36,853 nucleotides of DNA from Roseburia sp. (GTDB lineage Bacteria > Bacillota > Clostridia > Lachnospirales > Lachnospiraceae). Shown here in pieces: positions 17,846 through 26,261 of this stretch (within the stretch, counting starts at the first letter, position 1; every line of letters starts with the position of its first letter). The stretch is taken from contig JAMPFA010000001.1 of the NCBI GenBank assembly GCA_023664725.1, forward strand, positions 1 to 36,853. The letters run 5' to 3'. The notes below the pieces were generated by a model that saw only the letters and a program-made list of their open reading frames with translations, was not told where the DNA came from and did not search any database. The position numbers and the translations under genes were made by a program.

Positions 17846-18430
17846 ATGAACAGCGCACAGCCAATTAAAAATGTAGAGGAATTAGAGCGATTTGAAAGAT
17901 ACTATATGAAAGAGGAACCCAATATGAGGAATCAGGTTCTTTTGACCCTGGGGCTCAATACAGCACTGCGTATTTCGGATTTACTGGCGTTACAGTGGAA
18001 GGACGTCTATGATTTTTCACAGGAAGATGTGTGTGACCACATTATCTTAACGGAGCAGAAGACAAAAAAGAAATCTAGTATTTATGTAAATAAAAACATA
18101 CGTCAGATGCTGGTTTTGTACAGGCATTATCTGGGAGACGACAATGAGATTTCGCCGGAACACTATTTGTTTCCGGGGCAGAAGGGGCTTCCTATTTCCC
18201 GGGTCCAGGCTTGGCGGATTATCAAAAAGGCTGCAGTGTCCTGCAATATTTCCGGGGTAATCAGTCCTCATTCTATGCGGAAAACCTTTGGATATCACGC
18301 ATGGAAACAGGGAGTAGCCCCCACATTGCTGATGGAAGTGTTTAACCACTCATCATTTGCAATTACAAAACGTTACCTTGGCATCGGCCAGGATGACAGA
18401 GACGAAGTGTTCCGAAATATCTATATTTAA
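17846..18430 (+). CDS. FimB-sized tyrosine recombinase
   Basis: A 194-residue recombinase consisting almost only of the catalytic domain. The catalytic set is complete: R42 (NTALRISDLL), K72 (TEQKTKK), H142 and R145 (SPHSMRKTF), H168 (FNHSSFAITK) and Y177 (KRYLGI). The short length, without a full N-terminal core-binding domain, is typical of FimB/FimE-type enzymes that invert DNA for phase variation, rather than of phage integrases. I place the start at the ATG at 17846, six bases after AAAGGAGG; the ATG at 17840 abuts that site. It has its own promoter and terminator, and all three lie between exact 34-bp inverted repeats, so it probably inverts its own segment. Confidence 0.88.
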   Translation: MNSAQPIKNVEELERFERYYMKEEPNMRNQVLLTLGLNTALRISDLLALQWKDVYDFSQEDVCDHIILTEQKTKKKSSIYVNKNIRQMLVLYRHYLGDDNEISPEHYLFPGQKGLPISRVQAWRIIKKAAVSCNISGVISPHSMRKTFGYHAWKQGVAPTLLMEVFNHSSFAITKRYLGIGQDDRDEVFRNIYI

Positions 18431-18439
18431 CGGAAATCT

Positions 18440-18469
18440 CCGGTTGAAAAAATCAGCCGGGGTTTTTTT
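18440..18469 (+). terminator. Intrinsic terminator of the recombinase gene
   Basis: CCGGTTGA (18440-18447) pairs with TCAGCCGG (18453-18460), followed by GG and seven T. It lies inside the inverted-repeat cassette, and works only in the present reading direction, so inversion would remove this barrier from the plus strand. Confidence 0.85.
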
Positions 18470-18496
18470 CTGCTTTTAAGACTCAAAATACGGGAT

Positions 18497-18530
18497 AAGG
18501 GATGTAACACAATATACATTGTGTTACATC
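18497..18530. repeat. Right inverted repeat of the recombinase cassette
   Basis: Exact reverse complement of 17711-17744 over 34 bp, with centre ATAC between the 13-bp arms. It lies 58 bases before the CsrA-like gene. A partial echo of the outer end (TACATCG) recurs at 18535-18541. Confidence 0.85.
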
Positions 18531-18588
18531 GAGGTACATCGGGACTTGTCTATAGTATATACAAAAAAGCAGGGGGTTAACAGCAAAT

Positions 18589-18900
18589 ATGTTAAAACTT
18601 ACGGTAAAAGCAGGAGAATACCTGTTGATCGGAGACGAAGTCAAAGTAGTTTACACCGGAGGCAGCGGTGAAAACGCCCATATACTGATAGATGCGCCCA
18701 AATCTATGAATATTGCCAGAAGCAGTACATTGGAAAAATATGGAATGGCTGCAGACCCGGGAAATGAAGTGGTACATCATAAAGACAGAGAACTTTCGCC
18801 CGAGGCAAAACGAAAGATTAACGCTATTTTAAAAAGCGAGAGGAGAAAGGCCAGGGAGGAACAGGCGGCGAACAATCCTCTTCGCAAATATGGATATTAA
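18589..18900 (+). CDS. CsrA-like translational regulator with extended C-terminus
   Basis: A 103-residue protein whose first 44 residues align with CsrA without a gap: L-x-L-T-x-K-x-G-E-x-L-x-IGDEV, then the NAHILIDAPK segment corresponding to the V-R-I-G-x-x-APK region, ending with R44. L4 and R44, the key RNA-contact residues of CsrA, are both present. CsrA dimers bind GGA motifs in RNA hairpins and repress translation; in Firmicutes the flagellin mRNA is the classical target, with FliW as antagonist. A basic helical tail of about 50 residues (PEAKRKINAILKSERRKARE) is extra. The gene lies directly before flagellin. The ribosome site is AGGGGG, and FliW is not in the window. Confidence 0.78.
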   Translation: MLKLTVKAGEYLLIGDEVKVVYTGGSGENAHILIDAPKSMNIARSSTLEKYGMAADPGNEVVHHKDRELSPEAKRKINAILKSERRKAREEQAANNPLRKYGY

Positions 18901-18961
18901 ATTCGGTATTAAGCCGGGGCTAACCTAGGGGCCTTAGCTTCTTACATAAATAAAGCAATCA

Positions 18962-19062
18962 GCGCTCTTGCACTCCGTGAAAACGGAAAGGGAATAAGCC
19001 CAGAGCGCAAAAGCCATAACGCAAAAGGATTTGCGGATAAAAATTTCAAAAAACAAGGAGGA
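18962..19062 (+). promoter_or_regulatory. Structured flagellin leader with CsrA-type binding sites
   Basis: An outer stem GCGCTCT / AGAGCGC (18962-18968 with 19002-19008) encloses two hairpins: TCCGT-GAAA-ACGGA (18974-18987, GNRA loop) and GGG / CCC (18990-18992 with 18999-19001), giving a three-way junction. Next comes GCAAA-AGGA-TTTGC (19021-19034), a perfect 5-bp stem presenting GGA in its loop, the form preferred by CsrA. Further GGA motifs occur at 19035-19037 and in the ribosome site GGAGGA (19057-19062). No sigma-28 promoter was recognised. Confidence 0.65.
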
Positions 19063-19069
19063 AACAATT

Positions 19070-20161
19070 ATGGCAATGGTAGTACAGCACAATCTTACAG
19101 CAATGAACTCTAACAGACAGTTGGGCATCACAACAAGTGGTCAGTCAAAATCATCTGAGAAATTATCATCCGGTTACAAGATTAACCGTGCAGCAGATGA
19201 TGCAGCAGGATTAAAGATTTCTGAGAAAATGAGAAGCCAGGTTCGTGGTTTAAACAGAGCTTCCACAAATGCACAGGACGGCGTATCTCTGATCCAGACT
19301 GCTGAGGGTGCATTAAACGAAGTTCACAGCATCTTACAGCGTATGAATGAGCTGGCAGTTCAGGGCGCAAACGACACCAACCAGAACGTTGACCGCGATG
19401 CTATCCAGCAGGAGTTGAATGCATTGGTAGAGGAAGTGGATCGTGTTGCTAACACAACCCAGTTCAACAAACAGGGTCTGTTAAATGGTAAGTTTGTGGG
19501 CAAGAACCTTCAGGTTGGAGCAAACAACGGACAGAAGATTACCATCAATATCGCAGCAATGAATGCATCTGCAATTGGTTTAAAGAGCGGCTATGCAGCT
19601 GGCGCATCAAAATATTATGCAACAAATGATGTTACTACTACAGCGAAATTTGCTTCTGCAGGAGCAGCTAAAGCCTCCGTTGGAGCACGTGCTAGCAAAA
19701 ATATCAAGCTTACCGACTATGAGACAGTTTCTACTGGATATATGTCACCAGCAGGCCAGAAAGTTGGTGAGGGAACACTTAAAAAATGTGTACATCAGAA
19801 TGCATCAAAATATGCTCAGGTATTTGAAGTAGCATCCGTTGTAGCTGCGTCTATGACTGGCGTAGATGTATCTGATTATGCAAAAGCAAACGGAACCATC
19901 AGCATGATCGCAAATGCAATCAACAATGTATCTAACCAGAGATCAGCGCTCGGTGCAATTCAGAACAGATTAGAGCACACAATTGCGAACTTAGACAACG
20001 TAGCTGAGAATACTCAGGCAGCAGAGTCCCGTATTCGTGATACAGATATGGCTTCTGAGATGGTTGAGTACAGCAAGAACAATATCCTTGCTCAGGCAGG
20101 ACAGTCCATGCTTGCTCAGGCTAACCAGTCTAATCAGGGTGTATTATCCTTATTGCAGTAA
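19070..20161 (+). CDS. hag: Flagellin
   Basis: A 363-residue flagellin, the filament subunit exported through the flagellar type III apparatus. The N-terminal D0/D1 region (VVQHNLTAMNSNRQL...LSSGYKINRAADDAAGLKIS) and C-terminal region (QNRLEHTIANLDNVAEN...SRIRDTDMASEMVEYS...SLLQ) are well conserved. The middle (about 165-270) is short, rich in Ala, Ser, Thr and Lys, and variable; its Ser/Thr residues are candidate glycosylation sites. The start is the ATG at 19070, eight bases after GGAGGA; the open frame continues upstream without a start context. A glycosylation island follows immediately, and a CsrA-like gene with a structured leader precedes it. Frequent-codon bias indicates very high expression. 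The symbol follows the Bacillus name; fliC is equivalent. Confidence 0.97.
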   Translation: MAMVVQHNLTAMNSNRQLGITTSGQSKSSEKLSSGYKINRAADDAAGLKISEKMRSQVRGLNRASTNAQDGVSLIQTAEGALNEVHSILQRMNELAVQGANDTNQNVDRDAIQQELNALVEEVDRVANTTQFNKQGLLNGKFVGKNLQVGANNGQKITINIAAMNASAIGLKSGYAAGASKYYATNDVTTTAKFASAGAAKASVGARASKNIKLTDYETVSTGYMSPAGQKVGEGTLKKCVHQNASKYAQVFEVASVVAASMTGVDVSDYAKANGTISMIANAINNVSNQRSALGAIQNRLEHTIANLDNVAENTQAAESRIRDTDMASEMVEYSKNNILAQAGQSMLAQANQSNQGVLSLLQ

Positions 20162-20190
20162 TCACATTACTCACAAAAAGATTTTTGAGG

Positions 20191-20220
20191 AAGGGAGTCG
20201 GCATGGCTGGCTCCCTTTCT
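20191..20220 (+). terminator. Terminator after flagellin
   Basis: AAGGGAGTC (20191-20199) pairs with GGCTCCCTT (20209-20217) with one G-U pair, followed by a short T-rich end (TTCT). It may let part of the transcription continue into the island. Confidence 0.6.
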
Positions 20221-20243
20221 ACTAGAAGGGAAGAAAAACATAA

Positions 20244-20555
20244 GTGGAATTACAGTCACAGATGGATAAGGTGGAAGAAATCTGCCGGTTAATTGAAAAT
20301 GAAAAAGAATATATGGAGGAGTTGACAGGATATCTTCCAGAGTTGAATCAGTCCATAAGTTTTATTTTGGAATGTGCAAGGGATCCCGAACTCCTTTTTG
20401 TAATAAATGAAGAATTTGTGCTACAGGCGTTAAAAGATATTTTATATGGAATGGAGAGGCAGGATACAGTATTTCTGTTGGATGTACTGCGCTATGGCCT
20501 ATTAGAAATATACCGATACGGGAAAGAGGAACTGCAAAGCGAGGGAGTGAAATGA
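20244..20555 (+). CDS. Small helical protein between flagellin and Maf
   Basis: A 103-residue acidic protein, predicted all-helical, with no signal peptide and no domain I recognise. It begins with a GTG at 20244; an ATG at 20262 is an alternative, and neither has a strong ribosome site. Its stop overlaps the start of the Maf gene by four bases, so the two are translationally coupled. Size, helicity and position between flagellin and its presumed glycosyltransferase recall small flagellin chaperones or adaptors of the FliS/FliT kind, but no sequence motif proves this. Confidence 0.65.
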   Translation: MELQSQMDKVEEICRLIENEKEYMEELTGYLPELNQSISFILECARDPELLFVINEEFVLQALKDILYGMERQDTVFLLDVLRYGLLEIYRYGKEELQSEGVK

Positions 20556-22459
20556 ATCAGTCGGTTTACGAAAAAAATATAGAGATGCTGGAGAAAAAAT
20601 ATCCGGTATGGGCAGAAATTTTAAAGACGAATACCAGAAAAAAGAGAAATTTTGAGGTGATTATTGAGGAGAGTTATACCAACGAACCCATTATGAAAGT
20701 CAATGACCATGGAAAAGTATATTACCTCAATGGGAAATATGCTCCCTCGGAAACGGCAAATAATTGGTTAAAACAGCAGGGAAATATTGACAAATTTGCT
20801 ACAATTATCATTATTGGGCTTTCCAATGGGATGCATATAAAAAAAATCATGGAGAGCGTACCAAAGACCGTAAATATTATGGTATATGAGCCGTCTTATG
20901 AGATTTTTCGCCGGGCTATGGAAGAGGTAGATCTGTCTTTTTTGTTTCAATTAGATATTCCCGTTGGAATTGTGGTAGAGCCGATCAATGGTTTTGAGGT
21001 GAGCAGATATTTCTCAACTTTGATTGCATATGATAATCTGGTGTCTCTGAAGGTGTACCTGTCAGGAAATTACACGAAACTCTTTCCAAAAGAGACAGGT
21101 GAATTTGTGAAGGAATTGAAACAGTATTCGGATGAATTGCAAGTGGGCTGGAATACTTTAGTCCGTTATACAAACGTAAATGCAAGGAATCTGTTTCATA
21201 ACTTACATTACTTGTGTGAAGGATATTCGGTAGCAGAATTGTATAAAATGTTACCGGAAAATGTACCTGTGATTGTTGTGTCTGCTGGCCCCTCTTTGAA
21301 TAAAAATATCAAAGATTTAAAAGAGGCTCAGGGAAAGGCATGTATCATAGCCACAGATACGGCTATGAAACCCCTTTTAAATGCGGGGATTGTGCCAGAC
21401 CTGTTTATGATCGTGGACGGGTTAAAGCCGGCGGAACTTTTTGAGCATAAAGATATTTCAAAAACAGCGATGGTAACTATGACCGCTGTATCCAGGGAGC
21501 CTATGGATCTGCATAAAGGAAGAAAGCTCTTTTATACCAGTGATTCTCCTTTTGAAACAGAGCTGATCCGGGTGGTGGATGCCATGAAGGACAGGGATGT
21601 ATTGTTGCCAGTTCTGCCAACAGGGGGGTCTGTGGCCACTAGTGCTTATTCTCTTGGGGTTTTTATGGGAGCCAGGACGATTATCCTGGTGGGGCAGGAT
21701 CTTGCGTTGACCGGGAATAAAATCCATGTGGATGGAGCTTTTAAGGATGAAAAATGTGATATTGACATGGAAAGCGGTGCCTATGTGGAAGTGGAAGCGA
21801 TAGGAGGAGGAAAGGTTATCACCAGGAATGATTTCAAGCATTATCTGGAATGGTTTGAAAGTACAATTAGGAAATGGAAACACATACAGACCGTAGATGC
21901 AACGGAAGGCGGAGCGCTGATCCATGGTGCAAAAAGTATGACGTTAAAGAAAGCAATAAAAAAATATTGTATAAAAGATTATAACGTAAAATGGCATCTG
22001 GCACGGCTGCCAAAATTAGTTGAGACGGCGGAGGAAGAAAAGTACATTTTGAACTATTTTGAGAACAGTGTCAAAAGATTAGAAGATGTAAAGAAAAAGG
22101 CAAAAGAGGGGATAAGATCTTACGAGAAGCTCCAAAAACTGTCCAGGAATAGTTCGAGAAGTCAGAAAGAGTTTCAGAAGACATACAAAAAAATTAAAAA
22201 GATTAATACCTATATGGAAAAAGACGAAATAGCGTTAACTGTTATAGATAGTTTAAAAGGGATGGAATCTGCCCTGCGGCCTTTGATTTATCAGACAAAG
22301 GATGACAGGAAAGAGGAGATTGATGAGGTGGCAGAGCAGGGGAAAGTAATGCTCACAGGAATTATGTATGGTTCGGATGAAATTAAAGGTATTGTAGAGG
22401 AGACATTGATACCTTATGTAAAGGAAAGAAGAAAATCTATTTCGCAGGAGGCAAAATGA
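20552..22459 (+). CDS. Motility accessory factor (Maf) flagellin glycosyltransferase, DUF115 / MptE-like
   Basis: A 635-residue protein of the Maf family. The central domain is DUF115/MptE-like: PVIVVSAGPSLNKNI near 239-253, ACIIATDTAMKPLLNAGIVPD, and the later LPTGGSVATSAYSLGVFMGA and LVGQDLALTGNKIH segments. The N-terminal part (1-190) carries the Maf-type sequence (GLSNGMHIKKIMESVPK...YEPSYEIFRRAM), and the C-terminus is helical. Maf proteins attach nonulosonic acids, or other sugars, to flagellin Ser/Thr in the cytoplasm before export. Its place two genes after flagellin, ahead of sugar-synthesis genes, fits this role. It overlaps the next glycosyltransferase gene by four bases. The sugar it transfers cannot be read from sequence. 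Confidence 0.9.
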   Translation: MNQSVYEKNIEMLEKKYPVWAEILKTNTRKKRNFEVIIEESYTNEPIMKVNDHGKVYYLNGKYAPSETANNWLKQQGNIDKFATIIIIGLSNGMHIKKIMESVPKTVNIMVYEPSYEIFRRAMEEVDLSFLFQLDIPVGIVVEPINGFEVSRYFSTLIAYDNLVSLKVYLSGNYTKLFPKETGEFVKELKQYSDELQVGWNTLVRYTNVNARNLFHNLHYLCEGYSVAELYKMLPENVPVIVVSAGPSLNKNIKDLKEAQGKACIIATDTAMKPLLNAGIVPDLFMIVDGLKPAELFEHKDISKTAMVTMTAVSREPMDLHKGRKLFYTSDSPFETELIRVVDAMKDRDVLLPVLPTGGSVATSAYSLGVFMGARTIILVGQDLALTGNKIHVDGAFKDEKCDIDMESGAYVEVEAIGGGKVITRNDFKHYLEWFESTIRKWKHIQTVDATEGGALIHGAKSMTLKKAIKKYCIKDYNVKWHLARLPKLVETAEEEKYILNYFENSVKRLEDVKKKAKEGIRSYEKLQKLSRNSSRSQKEFQKTYKKIKKINTYMEKDEIALTVIDSLKGMESALRPLIYQTKDDRKEEIDEVAEQGKVMLTGIMYGSDEIKGIVEETLIPYVKERRKSISQEAK

Positions 22460-24195
22460 AAACTGAAGAAAAGCTGTTGACATATGCTTGCGAAAAATTT
22501 GAAAAGGGAGAATATGAAGAAGCACTGGAGGCCTTTATTTTGGCATATGGAAAAGGGTATGAACGGGAATGGGTTTTAGAAAATATTTATAACTGCTATA
22601 TGGCAGGCAACGAGGCTGAATTTCAGAAATCGTATGGAAAGCGGGCAAACATAGGGAACGTAAGTTACAAGGATTGTATACTTGATTTTGTCCCATATAG
22701 AGAGGGGGAATATTACATTTTTGATAGGGAAACAGGCACATTTTCTGGTCTGTTTTCTGTGCCTGCGTTCCAGACGGCAAAACCTGATGCTATATTTGAT
22801 GAAGCAGAATTTAGCGCAGTGGCTTTGGCATTGGATTGGGATATCAGGCAATATGCAGAAATTTTTTCCATGGCAGCACAGAGAAAAATTTTTATTGTCT
22901 GCCATGATATGAAGCGGTACATGTCTTTCTGGAAAATTCCGGAATTGGAGGAATATCTTAGAAATGTAACTATATTTTCGGATTATGAAGCGTTCCAGGC
23001 ATATTTTCATGAGAATACGTCGGTATATTTGCCCATGATATTATACGGCAGTGATAACGATTGCAAGCGATTAGAAAGGATTCGTAAAGAAGAACATCAA
23101 TACCGTATTACCCCACAGGGGAGGAATACGGATAATGTATTGTTAACAATAGCGATTCCTACCCGTCATAGAGGAAATCTGTTGTTAAAGCGGTTGGAGC
23201 ACTTGCAAATGATGCCTTATAATGCGGAGATAGAGATTGTTGTTTCTAAAAATGGAAAAGGTGTTTTTGAGGAAGAATATACAAAGGTCAGCGAGATAAA
23301 GGATGCCAGGATTCGGTATTATGATCATGGAAAGGATTTGCTTGGATATCAAAACTTTCAATATGCGATTGAAATGTCTTGCGGTAGGTATGTGATGCTG
23401 GTATCTGATGAAGATGATGTAATTCTTGAGGCCCTGGAGCATTATCTTGGCTTGTTGAGAGATAATCCTGAACTGAGTCTTGTAAGAGCAAGGAGTACAT
23501 ATCAGTATTCTGACATAACACAGCGGAAATATGGGAAAAAAGGATTGGAAGCATTTTATCTTATGTTCTTAAAGCAGAACTACATTTCAGGGATGATTGT
23601 GAGAAGGAAAGATTTTGTGGAAGAAAATTTTTCTGCTAAGTTCGCTGGTTTTTCCGACAATCCATTTTTCCTTTATTATACTCATGAATGGTGGTGTGCA
23701 ATGCTCTGCAGGAGAGGGGATGCTGTAGAGGAACCTGTTATTCTTATTTTTGAGGGAGAATCAGCGGTTTCGGGAAACTTTCCTTCCTACTCAACTTATG
23801 AAGCACGTTTGAAGCAATTTCGGGGAATGGTTGAGTTCCTGCGCTTTATATTAGAAGAGGACAAAATGGCAGTCAAGGAAGACAAGCAGGTATATGAGAA
23901 ATGTTTGCAAAGGGCAATCAGTAAAACAGTATATCTGTTTGATTTAGCGAGAAGTGTTGACCATGACGTGGAGAATTATGTGGTGATGCTTGATAAGTTT
24001 GCGCAAGCCGCTGTTTCGATAATAGAAGACTCTTGTTTGGATGAGGATCAAAAGATGAGGACATTGCATGGTTTAAAACTTGACTGTGAGGAATTGTTTA
24101 CATTAGATAGAGAATTAAAAGCTAAAGAACGGCAAGAGAAGAAGGGCAGAGTTTATGAAAAAGATTATAGTGCTAAAAATCAAGAGCCAGTATAG
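22456..24195 (+). CDS. Family-2-type glycosyltransferase with TPR-like N-terminus
   Basis: A 579-residue protein. Residues 1-60 resemble a TPR-like pair of helices (AFEKGEYEEALEAFILAYGKG). Residues 60-220 form a domain I do not recognise. From about 228 comes a GT-A glycosyltransferase core: LLTIAIPTRHRGNLLLKRL, IEIVVSKNG, and the acidic metal-binding motif SDEDD at 317-321, followed by an acceptor-side region. The last 130 residues are helical. It is coupled to Maf by a four-base overlap and overlaps the following gene by 41 bases. It probably extends or builds the flagellar glycan; donor and acceptor are unknown. Confidence 0.82.
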   Translation: MKTEEKLLTYACEKFEKGEYEEALEAFILAYGKGYEREWVLENIYNCYMAGNEAEFQKSYGKRANIGNVSYKDCILDFVPYREGEYYIFDRETGTFSGLFSVPAFQTAKPDAIFDEAEFSAVALALDWDIRQYAEIFSMAAQRKIFIVCHDMKRYMSFWKIPELEEYLRNVTIFSDYEAFQAYFHENTSVYLPMILYGSDNDCKRLERIRKEEHQYRITPQGRNTDNVLLTIAIPTRHRGNLLLKRLEHLQMMPYNAEIEIVVSKNGKGVFEEEYTKVSEIKDARIRYYDHGKDLLGYQNFQYAIEMSCGRYVMLVSDEDDVILEALEHYLGLLRDNPELSLVRARSTYQYSDITQRKYGKKGLEAFYLMFLKQNYISGMIVRRKDFVEENFSAKFAGFSDNPFFLYYTHEWWCAMLCRRGDAVEEPVILIFEGESAVSGNFPSYSTYEARLKQFRGMVEFLRFILEEDKMAVKEDKQVYEKCLQRAISKTVYLFDLARSVDHDVENYVVMLDKFAQAAVSIIEDSCLDEDQKMRTLHGLKLDCEELFTLDRELKAKERQEKKGRVYEKDYSAKNQEPV

Positions 24196-26188
24196 TGTAT
24201 TGGAAGTGTTTCAGCAGGAAATAATCGAAGGTTTTGAAGAGAAAGGATACCTAGTGGAAACAGCCGATTTAAATCATGGTTTTACCATGGATGAATTGAT
24301 CCATCTTCCCTTTACTAAATATGAATTCATATTTTGTATTAATTTGATCTTGTTAGAAAGACTGGCACCCTACCTTCCGGCAGCAACAGTAGTAGCTTCT
24401 TTAGTAGTGGACCATCCTATTTATCATGCTCGCAGATTTAGAAATAAATGCTTAAATGTAATCTGTTTTCATGTGGATATATACCGTGTAGATTTTGCGT
24501 TACAGCACTATCCTTTTGTGAGAAAGCATTGTTTTTTACCCCATGGAGGAAGCGTCGGATATGAGGGAAAGGTATTTAGTGAGCGGGAATATGGGATTGT
24601 CCATATGGGGAGTTATGAACCGCCGGATATGATTATGAATGAACTTCTGCAACAACATGAGGAGATAAAAGAATTTTCACTTAAAGTGATAGAAATATAT
24701 TTGCAGCAAGAAACGATTTCTATTGAAGAGGCAGTGCGTCGAGTATGTGAGATGATTTATCTTGAGCTGACAGAGGAACAATTAATCAATTATCTTGATA
24801 ACGTTCACTTGGAGGATAAATTTATCCGTGCATATGTGAGGGATTTAGTGGTGAGGACTCTTTTACAGTCAGGACTGGAGCTTCATGTATTTGGGAACGG
24901 ATGGGAAAAGTTCAATGGAGAAAATGCAGATAAACTCCATATTCATGGTGCAGTAACCTATGAAGAGGCACTTGAGATTATGGGGAATACAAAAATATTT
25001 TTAAACGTGACACCTACCTTAAACAATGGTTCCCATGAAAGGATTTTTTCTGCCATGCTAAACGGAGCCTTGTGTTTTACTACCAGGAGTCTTTATCTGG
25101 AGCGGGAAGGGTTGGATCAGGAAGTGATAGAGTTCTCTTATAATGCGATAGGGGAATTGCCTCAGATTGTTCAATTGATTCTGGAAAATCCCGGGAAGGC
25201 GGAAGTACTGGCACAACACGCCAAGAAAGTCGCACAGGAGAAGCATTTGTGGAAGCACAGGGCAAAAGGCATCTTAAATGTTGTAAGACAGTGCAGGGAA
25301 GAGTGGGGATACATGGAGAAAGAGTATCCAAATTCCTGTGAGTCAGAGTTTAGATCATGGTGTGACTATGTAAAAAGCGTATCGGAATCTGTTTTGTTTG
25401 AGGAAATGAAGCACAATTTATTTTTGCACAGAAACGATTCCAGCAATTATCTGGAAAGTGCACTTAACGCCTATAATGATTATGAATTTTGGGGAAAATG
25501 TGAGCCGGAAAAGGAAAATTATGAGCTTTTTCATAACAGAGCAAAAGAGATAAAAGATAATTATGAGAATATTGCGTGGATGTTTGGGGAACTTCGGGAT
25601 TACAGGTCTAAATGTGTGTTAAATTGTATCATCAGGCACTGGCTGGATTATTCACCATTGCATTTGGAGAGAGTTATGAATGAATCGTATGATCCATATT
25701 TTGATCTTGATCTGATATCCTGTGATGAAAATGAAGTATTTGTGGACCTGGGTGCCGGTCAAGGTGAGACAGTAAGAAGTTATGTGAAAAATTTTGGGAG
25801 TTATAAGCAGATAATCTGCTATGAAAAGTCTGAAGGAAAAATGAATGTCTGCAGAGACAGGCTGTGTACATACCATGATATTGATTACAGGCAGTGTGGG
25901 GTGGGAGACATTAGTGGCATGGTTACATTAGATGAAGACGTAAATGAAAAGATTACATTTTTGAAGATGAATATAGGAGGCAGTGAATACGCTGCCCTGA
26001 AAGGCGCAAGAGATCATATAAAAAAAGACCATCCCAAACTGGCGATTGCATGTTACCACGGAAATCAGGATATCTGGCAGTTGGCACGATTTATACATGA
26101 AATAGAAAAGGATTATTGTTTTTATTTGAGATATTATGGGAAAAATATTTATTCATCGGAGTATGTATTGTACGGTATTTGTCCATAA
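24155..26188 (+). CDS. CgeB-like glycosyltransferase fused to an FkbM-type methyltransferase module
   Basis: A 677-residue two-domain protein. Residues 1-390 resemble CgeB/GT-B glycosyltransferases: a sugar-nucleotide region with HVFGNGWEKF, FLNVTPTLNNGSHERIFSAM and the conserved GALCFT segment. Residues 500-677 form an FkbM-type methyltransferase with the SAM loop VFVDLGAGQGETV (near 525-535). The second FkbM signature, usually K-M-D-I-E-G-x-E, reads KMNIGGSE (604-611), so the acidic residues are replaced by N606 and G608; the methyltransferase may be inactive or altered. The start has an AAGGG site and lies 41 bases inside the preceding gene. It could add and methylate a glycan residue. Confidence 0.82.
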   Translation: MKKIIVLKIKSQYSVLEVFQQEIIEGFEEKGYLVETADLNHGFTMDELIHLPFTKYEFIFCINLILLERLAPYLPAATVVASLVVDHPIYHARRFRNKCLNVICFHVDIYRVDFALQHYPFVRKHCFLPHGGSVGYEGKVFSEREYGIVHMGSYEPPDMIMNELLQQHEEIKEFSLKVIEIYLQQETISIEEAVRRVCEMIYLELTEEQLINYLDNVHLEDKFIRAYVRDLVVRTLLQSGLELHVFGNGWEKFNGENADKLHIHGAVTYEEALEIMGNTKIFLNVTPTLNNGSHERIFSAMLNGALCFTTRSLYLEREGLDQEVIEFSYNAIGELPQIVQLILENPGKAEVLAQHAKKVAQEKHLWKHRAKGILNVVRQCREEWGYMEKEYPNSCESEFRSWCDYVKSVSESVLFEEMKHNLFLHRNDSSNYLESALNAYNDYEFWGKCEPEKENYELFHNRAKEIKDNYENIAWMFGELRDYRSKCVLNCIIRHWLDYSPLHLERVMNESYDPYFDLDLISCDENEVFVDLGAGQGETVRSYVKNFGSYKQIICYEKSEGKMNVCRDRLCTYHDIDYRQCGVGDISGMVTLDEDVNEKITFLKMNIGGSEYAALKGARDHIKKDHPKLAIACYHGNQDIWQLARFIHEIEKDYCFYLRYYGKNIYSSEYVLYGICP

Positions 26189-26261
26189 AAGGATTTGATT
26201 TTGGCGGAAGCTAAAAGATAAGGATGTTGAATATTTTAAAAGCTTAAGGAGAATCAGGAAA

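Noticed and set aside
18901-19069. c-di-GMP riboswitch or sigma-28 promoter for flagellin
   Set aside because: No recognisable GEMM core, and no TAAA-N15-GCCGATAA-like promoter. The CGCAAAAGCC string at 19006-19015 is only a partial resemblance.
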